Positions 1-4,489 are shown, counted from the stretch's first letter. The stretch: DNA of 5,994 nt from Prochlorococcus sp. AG-670-O11 (GCA_003211335.1 QCTA01000044.1:1-5994); one strand, 5' to 3'. Translations and numbers: made by a program. The notes: generated from the sequence alone by a model not told the origin.

Positions 1-1
1 C

Positions 2-217
2 TCAGCAGTGTTGGATGGAACTGATTTAACAAATACTAATTTAGAAGATTCTTTTGCTTATAGTACACAATTTGAAAATGTAAAAATTCAAGGAGCAGAT
101 TTCACAAATGTCTACTTGCCAAAGGATGTTTTAAGGGAATTTTGTAAAGATGCCTCTGGAACTAACCCTTTTACAAATAGAGAAACTAGAGAAACTTTGG
201 AATGCGACTATATTTAA
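2..217 (+). CDS. Pentapeptide-repeat protein, C-terminal part (5' end outside window)
   Basis: The reading frame is open from the left edge to the TAA at 215-217, giving 71 visible residues. A GTG at position 8 could be read as a start, but the frame continues upstream and the repeat pattern is already in register at the edge, so the gene is probably truncated by the window. The first ~40 residues fall into pentads with a central L or F (AVLDG, TDLTN, TNLED, then ADFTN), the A(D/N)LXX pattern of a right-handed beta-helix. The tail, CKDASGTNPFTNRETRETL then a final Cys, resembles the C-terminal cap of cyanobacterial and chloroplast thylakoid-lumen pentapeptide proteins (TL15/TL17 type). The two cysteines could form a disulfide. 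Lumen location is inferred from that resemblance because any signal peptide lies outside the window. The gene converges on the next one with only 2 nt between stop codons. The precise function of this family is unknown. Confidence 0.85.
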   Translation, partial: SAVLDGTDLTNTNLEDSFAYSTQFENVKIQGADFTNVYLPKDVLREFCKDASGTNPFTNRETRETLECDYI

Positions 218-219
218 AT

Positions 220-609
220 TTAAGCAAATGAAAGTTCTTTTTTAATTTTTCTCTCTTTATAAAGTGATCGTCCCACGGGCCAACCTAAAGTAGACAAATG
301 TCGTATTAAAATATTTGAGTATCTGAAATTTAATTTACTAGAAGAATTGATATCCAATTCATTTAAAGTTTTTATTAATAAATGAAGGTCTTGCTCTTTA
401 CCTCTCTTTTTATCTAATAAAATCGAATCACTTTGTAAAACCTTTTTTTTCAGTACATTATCATTTTCAGCAAAGCCTACTTCTATTGAATTAAACCTAT
501 CAGAAAAAAGAGTATAAACTATTCCAAATTTAGATTTTTGAGGAGCTAGATTTAAAGATGATGAAATTAATTTACGATATTCTTTATTAATATCTTTTTT
601 AAGTACCAT
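220..609 (-). CDS. GIY-YIG/MUG113-like domain protein, probably catalytically degenerate
   Basis: A 129-residue protein. A longer frame starts at 639, but I prefer the ATG at 609 because it lies 1 nt after the TAA of the upstream gene (TAA-A-ATG), which suggests translational coupling, and avoids a 29-nt overlap. Residues 28-80 follow the MUG113/T5orf172 branch of the GIY-YIG fold: a GIVY strand (29-32), a second strand EVGF (43-46) in place of Y-I-G/K-I-G-x-T, and an ExxLH helix motif (E72, H76) resembling the family's metal-binding Glu region. The conserved Arg expected shortly after the second strand is not evident; lysines (K54-K56) occupy that stretch. The C-terminal part has a conserved-looking LGWPVGR (108-114) and a basic tail. 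Family members are nucleases or DNA-binding modules, but the apparently missing Arg argues against ordinary catalysis. The domain call is made by eye and is moderate. It forms an operon with the RHH gene at 611-1108. Confidence 0.7.
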   Translation of the reverse strand: MVLKKDINKEYRKLISSSLNLAPQKSKFGIVYTLFSDRFNSIEVGFAENDNVLKKKVLQSDSILLDKKRGKEQDLHLLIKTLNELDINSSSKLNFRYSNILIRHLSTLGWPVGRSLYKERKIKKELSFA

Positions 610-610
610 T

Positions 611-1108
611 TTATTTTTGTTCGTTTTGAGAAATTTCATATTTTTCTAATAAATTATTCACTTCTGCTAAAGCAATTCTTTTCTGACAAGCAGAATCATA
701 TCGATTTATTGCTATTGATGGAATTGAACCCTTGCTCTTCATTTCTCTAAGACCAGTTTCTAAACATTGAAATGCAACACTTGATAGATCTCGGCCTTCT
801 GCAGCTGCCCAAACCTTTAAAAGATAATTGAGATTTGATGGGACGGAAATTTGAACTTTGTTTGAATTAGAAGTATTTAAAGCAATGTCATCGAGGCTTG
901 TTTCTTTTGAGGATATAGTTTCTTTAACTTTTTTCTTTAAAGTTCTAACTTGTCCTAATGCATCTTGATTATTTTTAAATTTCCTCTCTATTTCAAATAA
1001 ATCTTCTTCGGTATTAATTAAAGCTTCTAACGCCCACTTTGCATCATCCTCCGCAATAGTTGTGCTCTTAAGCCATTCATCTCTAATGTAAGACCAATTT
1101 TTGGACAT
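611..1108 (-). CDS. Ribbon-helix-helix (RHH/CopG-like) DNA-binding protein
   Basis: A 165-residue protein starting at the ATG at 1108-1106. Residues 84-123 read as an RHH unit: a short beta strand KVQISVP (84-90) with alternating polar residues, helix A from S91 to about G105 (NYLLKVWAAAEG), a turn, then helix B from D107 to M123 (DLSSVAFQCLETGLREM). RHH proteins dimerise and insert the paired strands into the major groove. The N-terminal ~75 residues are strongly charged and helical (LFEIERKFKN, then a Lys-rich stretch), possibly a coiled coil or partner-binding region. The C-terminal ~35 residues are also helical. The gene is first in an operon with the GIY-YIG-like gene 1 nt downstream. 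Tandem palindromes at 1138-1174 would suit autoregulation by an RHH dimer pair. A free-standing regulator or the antitoxin of a type II module are both possible. No specific family symbol is recognised. Confidence 0.8.
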   Translation of the reverse strand: MSKNWSYIRDEWLKSTTIAEDDAKWALEALINTEEDLFEIERKFKNNQDALGQVRTLKKKVKETISSKETSLDDIALNTSNSNKVQISVPSNLNYLLKVWAAAEGRDLSSVAFQCLETGLREMKSKGSIPSIAINRYDSACQKRIALAEVNNLLEKYEISQNEQK

Positions 1109-1137
1109 AAATTCTTAGCTGTAATTTAACAATAGTT

Positions 1138-1177
1138 CAATCTATATAGATTGTCCATAAATTCTAATTAGAATATA
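1138..1177 (-). promoter_or_regulatory. Candidate tandem palindromic operator and promoter of the RHH operon
   Basis: Two perfect palindromes lie 30-66 nt upstream of the RHH start: CAATCTATATAGATTG (1138-1153) and ATTCTAATTAGAAT (1161-1174). Aligned, they share the core AwTCTAwwTAGAwT, identical at 10 of 14 positions, and their centres (1145.5 and 1167.5) are 22 bp apart, about two helical turns. A -10-like TATATT on the minus strand (1177-1172) overlaps the distal palindrome. GTCC (1153-1156) and GGAC (1181-1184) flank the distal palindrome as an outer dyad, and a weaker dyad AGTAT-TT-ATACT follows at 1188-1199. Binding by the RHH protein is inferred from position and symmetry. Confidence 0.55.
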
Positions 1178-1236
1178 AACGGACTGTAGTATTTATACTC
1201 GCTTTATAAATTTCAAAGATTTAAAAAATGTTTTTA

Positions 1237-1290
1237 TTATTTGCTTTAAACTTTCGATCTTTGGCACGACCCACAGTTCTAAGCAAATAA
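1237..1290 (-). terminator. Long hairpin after the 125-aa gene; possible terminator
   Basis: A perfect 10-bp inverted repeat, TTATTTGCTT (1237-1246) with AAGCAAATAA (1281-1290), is extended inward across a 2x2 mismatch by AACT/AGTT (1249-1252 with 1275-1278). The apical part contains a GC-rich patch (GGCACGACCC). It begins 8 nt after the stop codon of the 1299-1676 gene. On the minus strand the stem is followed by a short A-rich stretch and then ATTTTTT, so it could terminate transcription, although the T-run is not directly abutting. It may equally be a 3' stabiliser. This stretch also sits inside an unlikely 64-codon frame (1193-1387) that I do not accept. Confidence 0.45.
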
Positions 1291-1298
1291 AAATAGCT

Positions 1299-1676
1299 TT
1301 ACGGATTAAAGTCTCTACATCTAGATCTTTCGTTTTCAAAATATTTGATTGCACTATCCCATTGTGATAAATCCGCATCTTTCCCAAAAATATATAAATC
1401 CATTTGCTTGGAATAATTTACTGATTCAATCCAACTATTCATTGAGGAATTACAAAAAATTGTACTTCCAAATTTGTCGTAATCTATAGAATCCCTTTTT
1501 GCAGCAAATTCAGCATTTGCACGTTTCTTATCTAATTCTTTGTATTTCAAATCCTCAATAGTTGGTTTTGAAAAAATTAAAGATGGTTTTTTATCTAAGT
1601 TTATATATGCAAGAAGGCATCCTCCAATAACAATAAGAACAGCCCCTCTAATTAGCCAAGTTATAGTTTTATCCAT
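1299..1676 (-). CDS. Small membrane-anchored protein of unknown function
   Basis: 125 residues, starting at the ATG at 1676-1674. After a short basic N-terminus (MDKTITWLIR) comes one hydrophobic segment, roughly residues 8-25, then a hydrophilic remainder rich in Lys, Asp and Glu (a charged helical stretch about 40-62). C75 and C120 in the soluble part could form a disulfide if it is exported. C20 follows IGG and is weakly lipobox-like, so a lipoprotein is a less likely alternative to an uncleaved anchor. The C-terminus is polar (SRCRDFNP). I do not recognise the family; it is probably one of the short lineage-restricted proteins common in picocyanobacteria. It is preceded on the same strand by a strong terminator at 1705-1752 and followed by the hairpin at 1237-1290, so it is probably transcribed alone. 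Confidence 0.65.
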   Translation of the reverse strand: MDKTITWLIRGAVLIVIGGCLLAYINLDKKPSLIFSKPTIEDLKYKELDKKRANAEFAAKRDSIDYDKFGSTIFCNSSMNSWIESVNYSKQMDLYIFGKDADLSQWDSAIKYFENERSRCRDFNP

Positions 1677-1704
1677 TAATACTTAATTTTGTATTGACAC
1701 GGCA

Positions 1705-1752
1705 AAGTAAAAACAAGAAACCCTTCCAGAAATTCCCACTACTAGAAGGGTT
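1705..1752 (-). terminator. Rho-independent terminator
   Basis: On the minus strand, AACCCTTCTAG (1752-1742) pairs with CTGGAAGGGTT (1729-1719) in an 11-bp stem including one U-G wobble, with a 12-nt loop. It is immediately followed by TCTTGTTTTTAC. Read on the plus strand, the U-G pair becomes an A-C mismatch and no T-run follows, so the orientation is minus. It ends the transcript coming from the gloA side or from the candidate small RNA. Confidence 0.7.
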
Positions 1753-1847
1753 ATTAAATCGAGTACACTACTATACGTAATCAATCTATGTCTTGTAGTT
1801 GAAAATATATTCAACTCATTGAGGTTTGGCCTCAATTAATTTATAGC
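1705..1847 (-). ncRNA. Candidate small RNA (or structured 3' UTR of the gloA operon)
   Basis: No acceptable ORF exists here, yet on the minus strand the region has the layout of a small RNA gene. A consensus TATAAT lies at 1859-1854. It is followed by a 7-bp hairpin ATTGAGG-CCAAA-CCTCAAT (1836-1818), a 7-bp hairpin AGTTGAA-TATATT-TTCAACT (1816-1797), an apparently unstructured stretch, and a terminator hairpin (1752-1719) with a T-rich tail. The predicted transcript is about 140 nt, with both ends estimated only. It does not contain the Yfr1 ACTCCTCAC or Yfr2 AGGAAACAG motifs that I know from marine cyanobacteria. The alternative is a long 3' UTR of the gloA/50-aa operon ending at the same terminator. 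Confidence 0.45.
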
Positions 1848-1853
1848 AAAATA

Positions 1854-1859
1854 ATTATA
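1854..1859 (-). promoter_or_regulatory. Possible -10 box of the candidate small RNA
   Basis: The minus strand reads TATAAT exactly, just past the stop codon of the 50-aa gene. No good -35 is visible, which is common for promoters in AT-rich cyanobacteria, and chance matches are frequent in this composition. A second -10-like TATAAAT lies about 12 nt further downstream. Confidence 0.3.
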
Positions 1860-1866
1860 ATCTAAC

Positions 1867-2019
1867 CTATTTATTTACTACTTTTCCTCCATAGGGTCTA
1901 ACTATTTTATCTAACAAAATACGTATATCTTTATTTTTAAGTTTCTCTATTTGCTGCAAATTTTCAAGAAGATCACATATTTGATCCTGTGTATCTTCAT
2001 TTAATTCCGAAATTGCCAT
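1867..2019 (-). CDS. Small 50-aa protein in operon with gloA
   Basis: A complete short frame runs from the ATG at 2019-2017 to the TAG at 1869-1867. The start lies 2 nt beyond the gloA stop codon (TAG-TT-ATG), which suggests coupling. The product is hydrophilic: an acidic N-terminus (MAISELNEDTQDQ) leads into an amphipathic helix with regularly spaced Leu and Ile (ICDLLENLQQIEKL, residues 14-27), then a more basic C-terminus ending PYGGKVVNK. There is no membrane segment or signal peptide. Tight spacing, codons like its neighbours and a sensible amphipathic pattern support a real gene. I do not recognise the family; helical dimerisation or binding to a partner is a guess from the heptad-like spacing. 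Confidence 0.65.
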   Translation of the reverse strand: MAISELNEDTQDQICDLLENLQQIEKLKNKDIRILLDKIVRPYGGKVVNK

Positions 2020-2021
2020 AA

Positions 2022-2411
2022 CTAATCTCTTTCAATAAGTTCAATCTTATATCCATCAGGATCTTCAACAAATGCTAGAACAGTTGTGCTGTTTTTCATC
2101 GTTTTTGGTTTAGTCGTAACATTACAGCCGTTATCTTCTAATCGCTGGCAAATGTCATATATATCTTTTACACCAATAGCGATATGTCCATACTTATTTC
2201 CAAGCTCGTAGTCCTCTGATTTCTTGCTCCAATTATGAGTTAACTCAATTACTGCATTATCTTTCTCAGAACCATAGCCAACAAAAGCTAAAGTAAATTC
2301 TCCATGAGGATAATCTTTCCTTCTTATAAGATTCATTCCTAATCTATTTACATAAAAATCTATAGACTTATCTAAGTCACCAACTCTCAACATGGTGTGT
2401 AAGATTCTCAT
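2022..2411 (-). CDS. gloA: Lactoylglutathione lyase (glyoxalase I)
   Basis: A 129-residue protein, close to the length of the bacterial enzyme. Glyoxalase I isomerises the hemithioacetal of methylglyoxal and glutathione to S-lactoylglutathione, the first step of methylglyoxal detoxification in the cytosol. Both betaalphabetabetabeta modules of the VOC fold are visible: MRILHTMLRVGDLDKSIDFY opens the first and YGHIAIGVKDI the second. The four metal ligands known from the E. coli enzyme are present as H5, E56, H76 and E124. The C-terminal DPDGYKIELIE is diagnostic. The absence of the long insertions of the Zn-type enzyme suggests the Ni/Co-type class. The start at 2411 places the ligand His at residue 5 as in the family. 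The gene is first in an operon with the 50-aa gene and is divergent from the Tic20-family gene. Confidence 0.95.
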   Translation of the reverse strand: MRILHTMLRVGDLDKSIDFYVNRLGMNLIRRKDYPHGEFTLAFVGYGSEKDNAVIELTHNWSKKSEDYELGNKYGHIAIGVKDIYDICQRLEDNGCNVTTKPKTMKNSTTVLAFVEDPDGYKIELIERD

Positions 2412-2501
2412 TTAAAGTTTAATTGTTTATTTACAATGATATTTAGTAAAGTTGGTTTTTTTTAAAATACGTTAAATTAAATATAAAAGAGTAGGTTTTA
2501 A
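2412..2501. promoter_or_regulatory. Divergent promoter region between gloA and the Tic20-family gene
   Basis: A 90-bp AT-rich spacer separates the two divergent starts and must hold promoters for both. Toward the Tic20-family gene there is a -10-like TATAAA at 2482-2487 and a weak Shine-Dalgarno-like AGAG/TAGG at 2488-2495, 6 nt before the TTG start; both cannot serve the same leaderless or short-leader transcript. Toward gloA there is a TATCAT at about 2445-2440 on the minus strand and a small dyad ATTGT/ACAAT around 2421-2436. None is strong. Confidence 0.35.
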
Positions 2502-2936
2502 TTGAATCAATTAATTCAACGAGCAACTTCAGTTATTTTTTATACTTTGCCATTGAAGGCTTCATTGCCTTTTGGATATTCTTTATTATATAAATTTTCT
2601 TTTTTAAAATTACTTTTATTGCTTACGTTCCCTGTTGCGATAATTGAAAGATCCTTACCTTTTGGGGGTTTATTATTTTTTATAATATTGTTTGCAGGAG
2701 TTGTAAGAAATCCAAATGTACCTTATTTCATAAGATATAACGCTTGCCAAGCATTACTTCTTGATATTGCCTTGATCATAATTAGTTATCTATTACGTAT
2801 TTTGCCTTTAGTTGAATTTGGTTCAATAGTGTTTATGTTTACACTATCTATTTTAATTTTTTCTATCTTCCAGTGTATTAATGGCGTTGAACCTGATATA
2901 CCGTTTATTAGCAAATCTGTAAGAATGCAAATTTAA
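2502..2936 (+). CDS. Tic20 family membrane protein
   Basis: 144 residues with about four transmembrane segments (roughly 28-47, 55-68, 84-102 and 105-124). This is the cyanobacterial relative of chloroplast Tic20, a pore-associated component of the inner-envelope protein import machinery; its role in cyanobacteria is unsettled. Family hallmarks are LPFG repeated (22-25 and 52-55), VVRNPNVPYFIRYNACQALLLDI (67-89), whose RNP..YFIR.N..QA core is diagnostic, and the C-terminal PFISKSVRMQI (134-144). The start is a TTG directly preceded by an in-frame TAA (2499-2501), so translation cannot begin earlier. The next in-frame TTGs would remove much of the first conserved LP-containing stretch. It is divergent from gloA and convergent with the exported-protein gene. 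Confidence 0.92.
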   Translation: MNQLIQRATSVIFYTLPLKASLPFGYSLLYKFSFLKLLLLLTFPVAIIERSLPFGGLLFFIILFAGVVRNPNVPYFIRYNACQALLLDIALIIISYLLRILPLVEFGSIVFMFTLSILIFSIFQCINGVEPDIPFISKSVRMQI

Positions 2937-2938
2937 AG

Positions 2939-2954
2939 AACTTCTTAAGTTTTT
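2939..2954 (+). terminator. Weak terminator after the Tic20-family gene
   Basis: AACTT (2939-2943) and AAGTT (2947-2951) form a 5-bp hairpin with a CTT loop, followed by TTTG and another T-rich stretch. It sits 2 nt after the stop codon in a 35-bp convergent gap. The stem is short and AT-rich, so the call is tentative. Confidence 0.35.
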
Positions 2955-2971
2955 GTTTACTTGGTTTTTCT

Positions 2972-3301
2972 TTAACATTCATTTAAAATGGATTCCCATC
3001 TTTTTTGACTAGATTTTATAGCTTCCATTGGTGGTTCTGTTCCACCTACTTCAAATGCTTTAATTAAGGATTTATTAGCTAATAATCCTAAACTTGCAGC
3101 TTCTCTCTGTCTTGAACATATATTTTTTCTAGAACCCTCTTTGAGAGTAGTTTCTATTTCTTTGAGAATTTTGCTGGCTTCGTTTGATTTAGAGTAAAAA
3201 TCATTCATATAAACATCAAGAGGTGTTTCAGCTAGCGTTTTATTTGGTGAAACGATGAAAGTTAACAAAATTAAAAAAGAGATAATGATAAATCTGCTCA
3301 T
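2972..3301 (-). CDS. Small exported protein, unknown function
   Basis: 109 residues. A clear Sec signal peptide covers residues 1-24: basic MSR, hydrophobic FIIISFLILLTFIV, then a polar region ending TLA, with predicted cleavage before E25. The mature ~85 residues are helical and charged, with two cysteines (C62 and the C-terminal residue C109) that could form a disulfide in the thylakoid lumen or periplasm. The motif NICSRQREAASLGLLANKSL (60-79) looks like the conserved core of a small cyanobacterial family, but I cannot name it. The ATG overlaps the stop of the upstream membrane-protein gene by 4 nt (ATGA), so the two are very probably co-translated and may work together at the membrane. 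Confidence 0.75.
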   Translation of the reverse strand: MSRFIIISFLILLTFIVSPNKTLAETPLDVYMNDFYSKSNEASKILKEIETTLKEGSRKNICSRQREAASLGLLANKSLIKAFEVGGTEPPMEAIKSSQKRWESILNEC

Positions 3302-3894
3302 TTCAAAGTCTCAGATAATTTATTTTTTGATCTCTTTAATACTAAATAAAAAGTAATAACACTAATGGTCCCTGATGGGCCAATAAAAACATGCCAAATT
3401 TGGTTTCCAGTTGTTGATAGATTTGTTCCAAAGAAAGTTGTAAAAATAATGCCAAAGATTGGGTAAGCAATGAAGATCCAATCTTTAAACATTCGTTGCC
3501 AATTGATGATTAAAAATATGCTAATAATTACTTGAAATGTGAGAGCGATCGTTTTATCAATTAACAAATAGGAAACTATTGAGCAAAAACATAGGAAGAT
3601 ATTTGTTCCAATCGCAAATTTGTTTTTATTAACTGATATGGTTAAACTTGTTAAACCTAATGCAAGAAAAGTATAAAAAAACCAATTAAAAAGAGAAGAA
3701 TGATCTATATAAATCCAATTTGTTTTTGTATGATCAATCATCTCAAACATTGAGGCCAAACCTAAAAAAGTAAAACCAAAGGGAATAAAAATATGGTTTT
3801 TTATATTTTGAAATTTATTAATTGATTTAATTCCAAAAATTATTGGAACAATTACTGCTTGCAAATGTGCAGAAAATAAGAGAAAGAAAAACAA
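3298..3894 (-). CDS. Polytopic membrane protein, unknown function
   Basis: 198 residues with about six or seven hydrophobic segments (around 2-20, 36-50, 70-87, 94-112, 115-131, 138-156 and 168-186). The start is a TTG at 3894-3892, the first possible start after an in-frame TAA two codons upstream; another TTG at codon 11 is the alternative. Polar residues lie in or near predicted spans: H10, the acidic/His clusters EMIDH (51-55) and IDH (63-65), N70, and NQIWHVFIGPSG (164-175). This His/Asp pattern with a C-terminal WH is loosely reminiscent of CREST-type membrane hydrolases such as alkaline ceramidases, but the match is not strong enough to name an activity. The downstream exported protein overlaps by 4 nt. 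Codons 44-49 contain a 15-nt stretch complementary to the candidate small RNA at 1822-1836. Confidence 0.75.
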   Translation of the reverse strand: MFFFLLFSAHLQAVIVPIIFGIKSINKFQNIKNHIFIPFGFTFLGLASMFEMIDHTKTNWIYIDHSSLFNWFFYTFLALGLTSLTISVNKNKFAIGTNIFLCFCSIVSYLLIDKTIALTFQVIISIFLIINWQRMFKDWIFIAYPIFGIIFTTFFGTNLSTTGNQIWHVFIGPSGTISVITFYLVLKRSKNKLSETLK

Positions 3895-3950
3895 ATTTAT
3901 TTAAATATCTTCAACTTACTTTAAATTTAAATTTTATATGAAGGTTTAAA

Positions 3951-4151
3951 TTATCTCAAAAGAGAAATATACCATTGGCCAACTAAGACAATTAATAATG
4001 TGAGAACCAGTGGAAAAGCAGGGTAGCGAGTTTGGAAATTTGCTGGTGGCCAAGGAGACCATGAGATAAGTCTGCCTTTGGGTTCTTTTGAAGGAATTAT
4101 TTTTTTTGTTTTGTTGGTACTTTGTGTTTTTGTTGCAAATCCTTTTTCCAT
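3951..4151 (-). CDS. Small single-span membrane protein
   Basis: 66 residues. A Lys- and Thr-rich N-terminal half (MEKGFATKTQSTNKTKK) leads to an aromatic and proline-rich stretch, RLISWSPWPPANFQTRYPAF (27-46), then one transmembrane helix (about 47-64, LVLTLLIVLVGQWYISLL) and almost no tail. I chose this frame over a 79-codon frame overlapping it (3946-4185), because only this one gives a clean membrane helix and a balanced composition. The product is not a high-light-inducible protein, since the ExxNxRxAM motif is absent. A small thylakoid or plasma-membrane complex subunit is a reasonable guess from size and topology, but I do not recognise it. It is 57 nt upstream of the polytopic protein on the same strand and divergent from the DUF2839-like gene. 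Confidence 0.65.
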   Translation of the reverse strand: MEKGFATKTQSTNKTKKIIPSKEPKGRLISWSPWPPANFQTRYPAFPLVLTLLIVLVGQWYISLLR

Positions 4152-4255
4152 AGCTAATACTAAAAATTAACCTTAACAAAAACAAAAATAAACAGTGTAT
4201 TTAAAACCAAATAAGATCTGTATTGGATTACTATTTGAATAGTATTGTTTTTAAT
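4152..4255. promoter_or_regulatory. Divergent promoter region with a near-perfect palindrome
   Basis: 104 bp separate the divergent 66-aa gene and the DUF2839-like gene. It contains TACTATT-TG-AATAGTA (4229-4244), a 7-bp inverted repeat with a 2-nt centre, ending 11 nt before the ATG at 4256. Its right arm includes a TAGTAT that could be a -10 or an operator half. A TTG at 4223 opens the same frame as the downstream gene, but the palindrome lies inside that extension, which argues for the later start. Toward the 66-aa gene only AT-rich sequence without a clear box is seen. Confidence 0.35.
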
Positions 4256-4459
4256 ATGGGAGAAGCTAAAAGAAGGAAAGATCTGGGTTTACCCCCTAGA
4301 GAAAAAGAATTTGTTTTACCCGAATTTAATAAAGATAAGGTCAAGCAGAAAGTTAGAAATACTTTATATAAATATCCGATTATTCCTTTCGTCTTTTATG
4401 GTGTTGCAATTGTTATCCTCTTTCTTGGCGTATTTAGTGTCATTAAATACTATAAGTAA
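4256..4459 (+). CDS. DUF2839-like small membrane protein
   Basis: 67 residues, starting at the ATG at 4256. The frame is open back to a TTG at 4223, but MGEAKRRK is the invariant N-terminus of the cyanobacterial DUF2839 type, so the internal ATG is the real start. The N-terminal half is basic (MGEAKRRKDLGLPPREKEF, then a Lys-rich stretch to residue 38). One transmembrane helix follows (about 41-63, beginning YPIIPFVFYGVAIVILFLG) with a short basic KYYK tail. Topology probably leaves the basic N-terminus in the cytoplasm. No biochemical function is known to me. The C-terminal half differs from the longer DUF2839 proteins I recall, so the family name rests mainly on the N-terminal motif. The next gene starts 30 nt downstream on the same strand. 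Confidence 0.75.
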   Translation: MGEAKRRKDLGLPPREKEFVLPEFNKDKVKQKVRNTLYKYPIIPFVFYGVAIVILFLGVFSVIKYYK

Positions 4460-4489
4460 TAATTGATAATTTTTTTTTAATAAATATAA

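Noticed and set aside
610..639. Start of the GIY-YIG-like gene at 639
   Set aside because: It would overlap the RHH gene by 29 nt and add a Lys/Asn-rich tail. The ATG at 609, 1 nt after the RHH stop, is the better coupled start.
1193..1387. 64-codon frame on the minus strand
   Set aside because: It overlaps the C-terminus of the better supported 1299-1676 gene in another frame, has a biased composition, and its second half is simply the translation of a hairpin region.
1694..1722. TTGACA on the plus strand as a -35 box
   Set aside because: No -10-like sequence at a suitable distance and no plus-strand gene follows. The overlapping elements are in minus orientation.
3920..3931. TTTAAATTTAAA palindrome between minus-strand genes
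   Set aside because: Low-complexity A/T runs like this are expected by chance in this composition.
3946..4185. 79-codon frame overlapping the 66-aa gene
   Set aside because: It lies in another frame of the same strand. Only the 66-aa frame gives a coherent single membrane helix and a normal start and end.
4223..4255. TTG-initiated N-terminal extension of the DUF2839-like protein
   Set aside because: The family begins exactly at MGEAKRRK, and the extension would place the palindrome at 4229-4244 inside coding sequence.
4245..4466. 73-codon plus-strand frame
   Set aside because: It is an out-of-frame shadow of the DUF2839-like gene, whose MGEAKRRK start is diagnostic.
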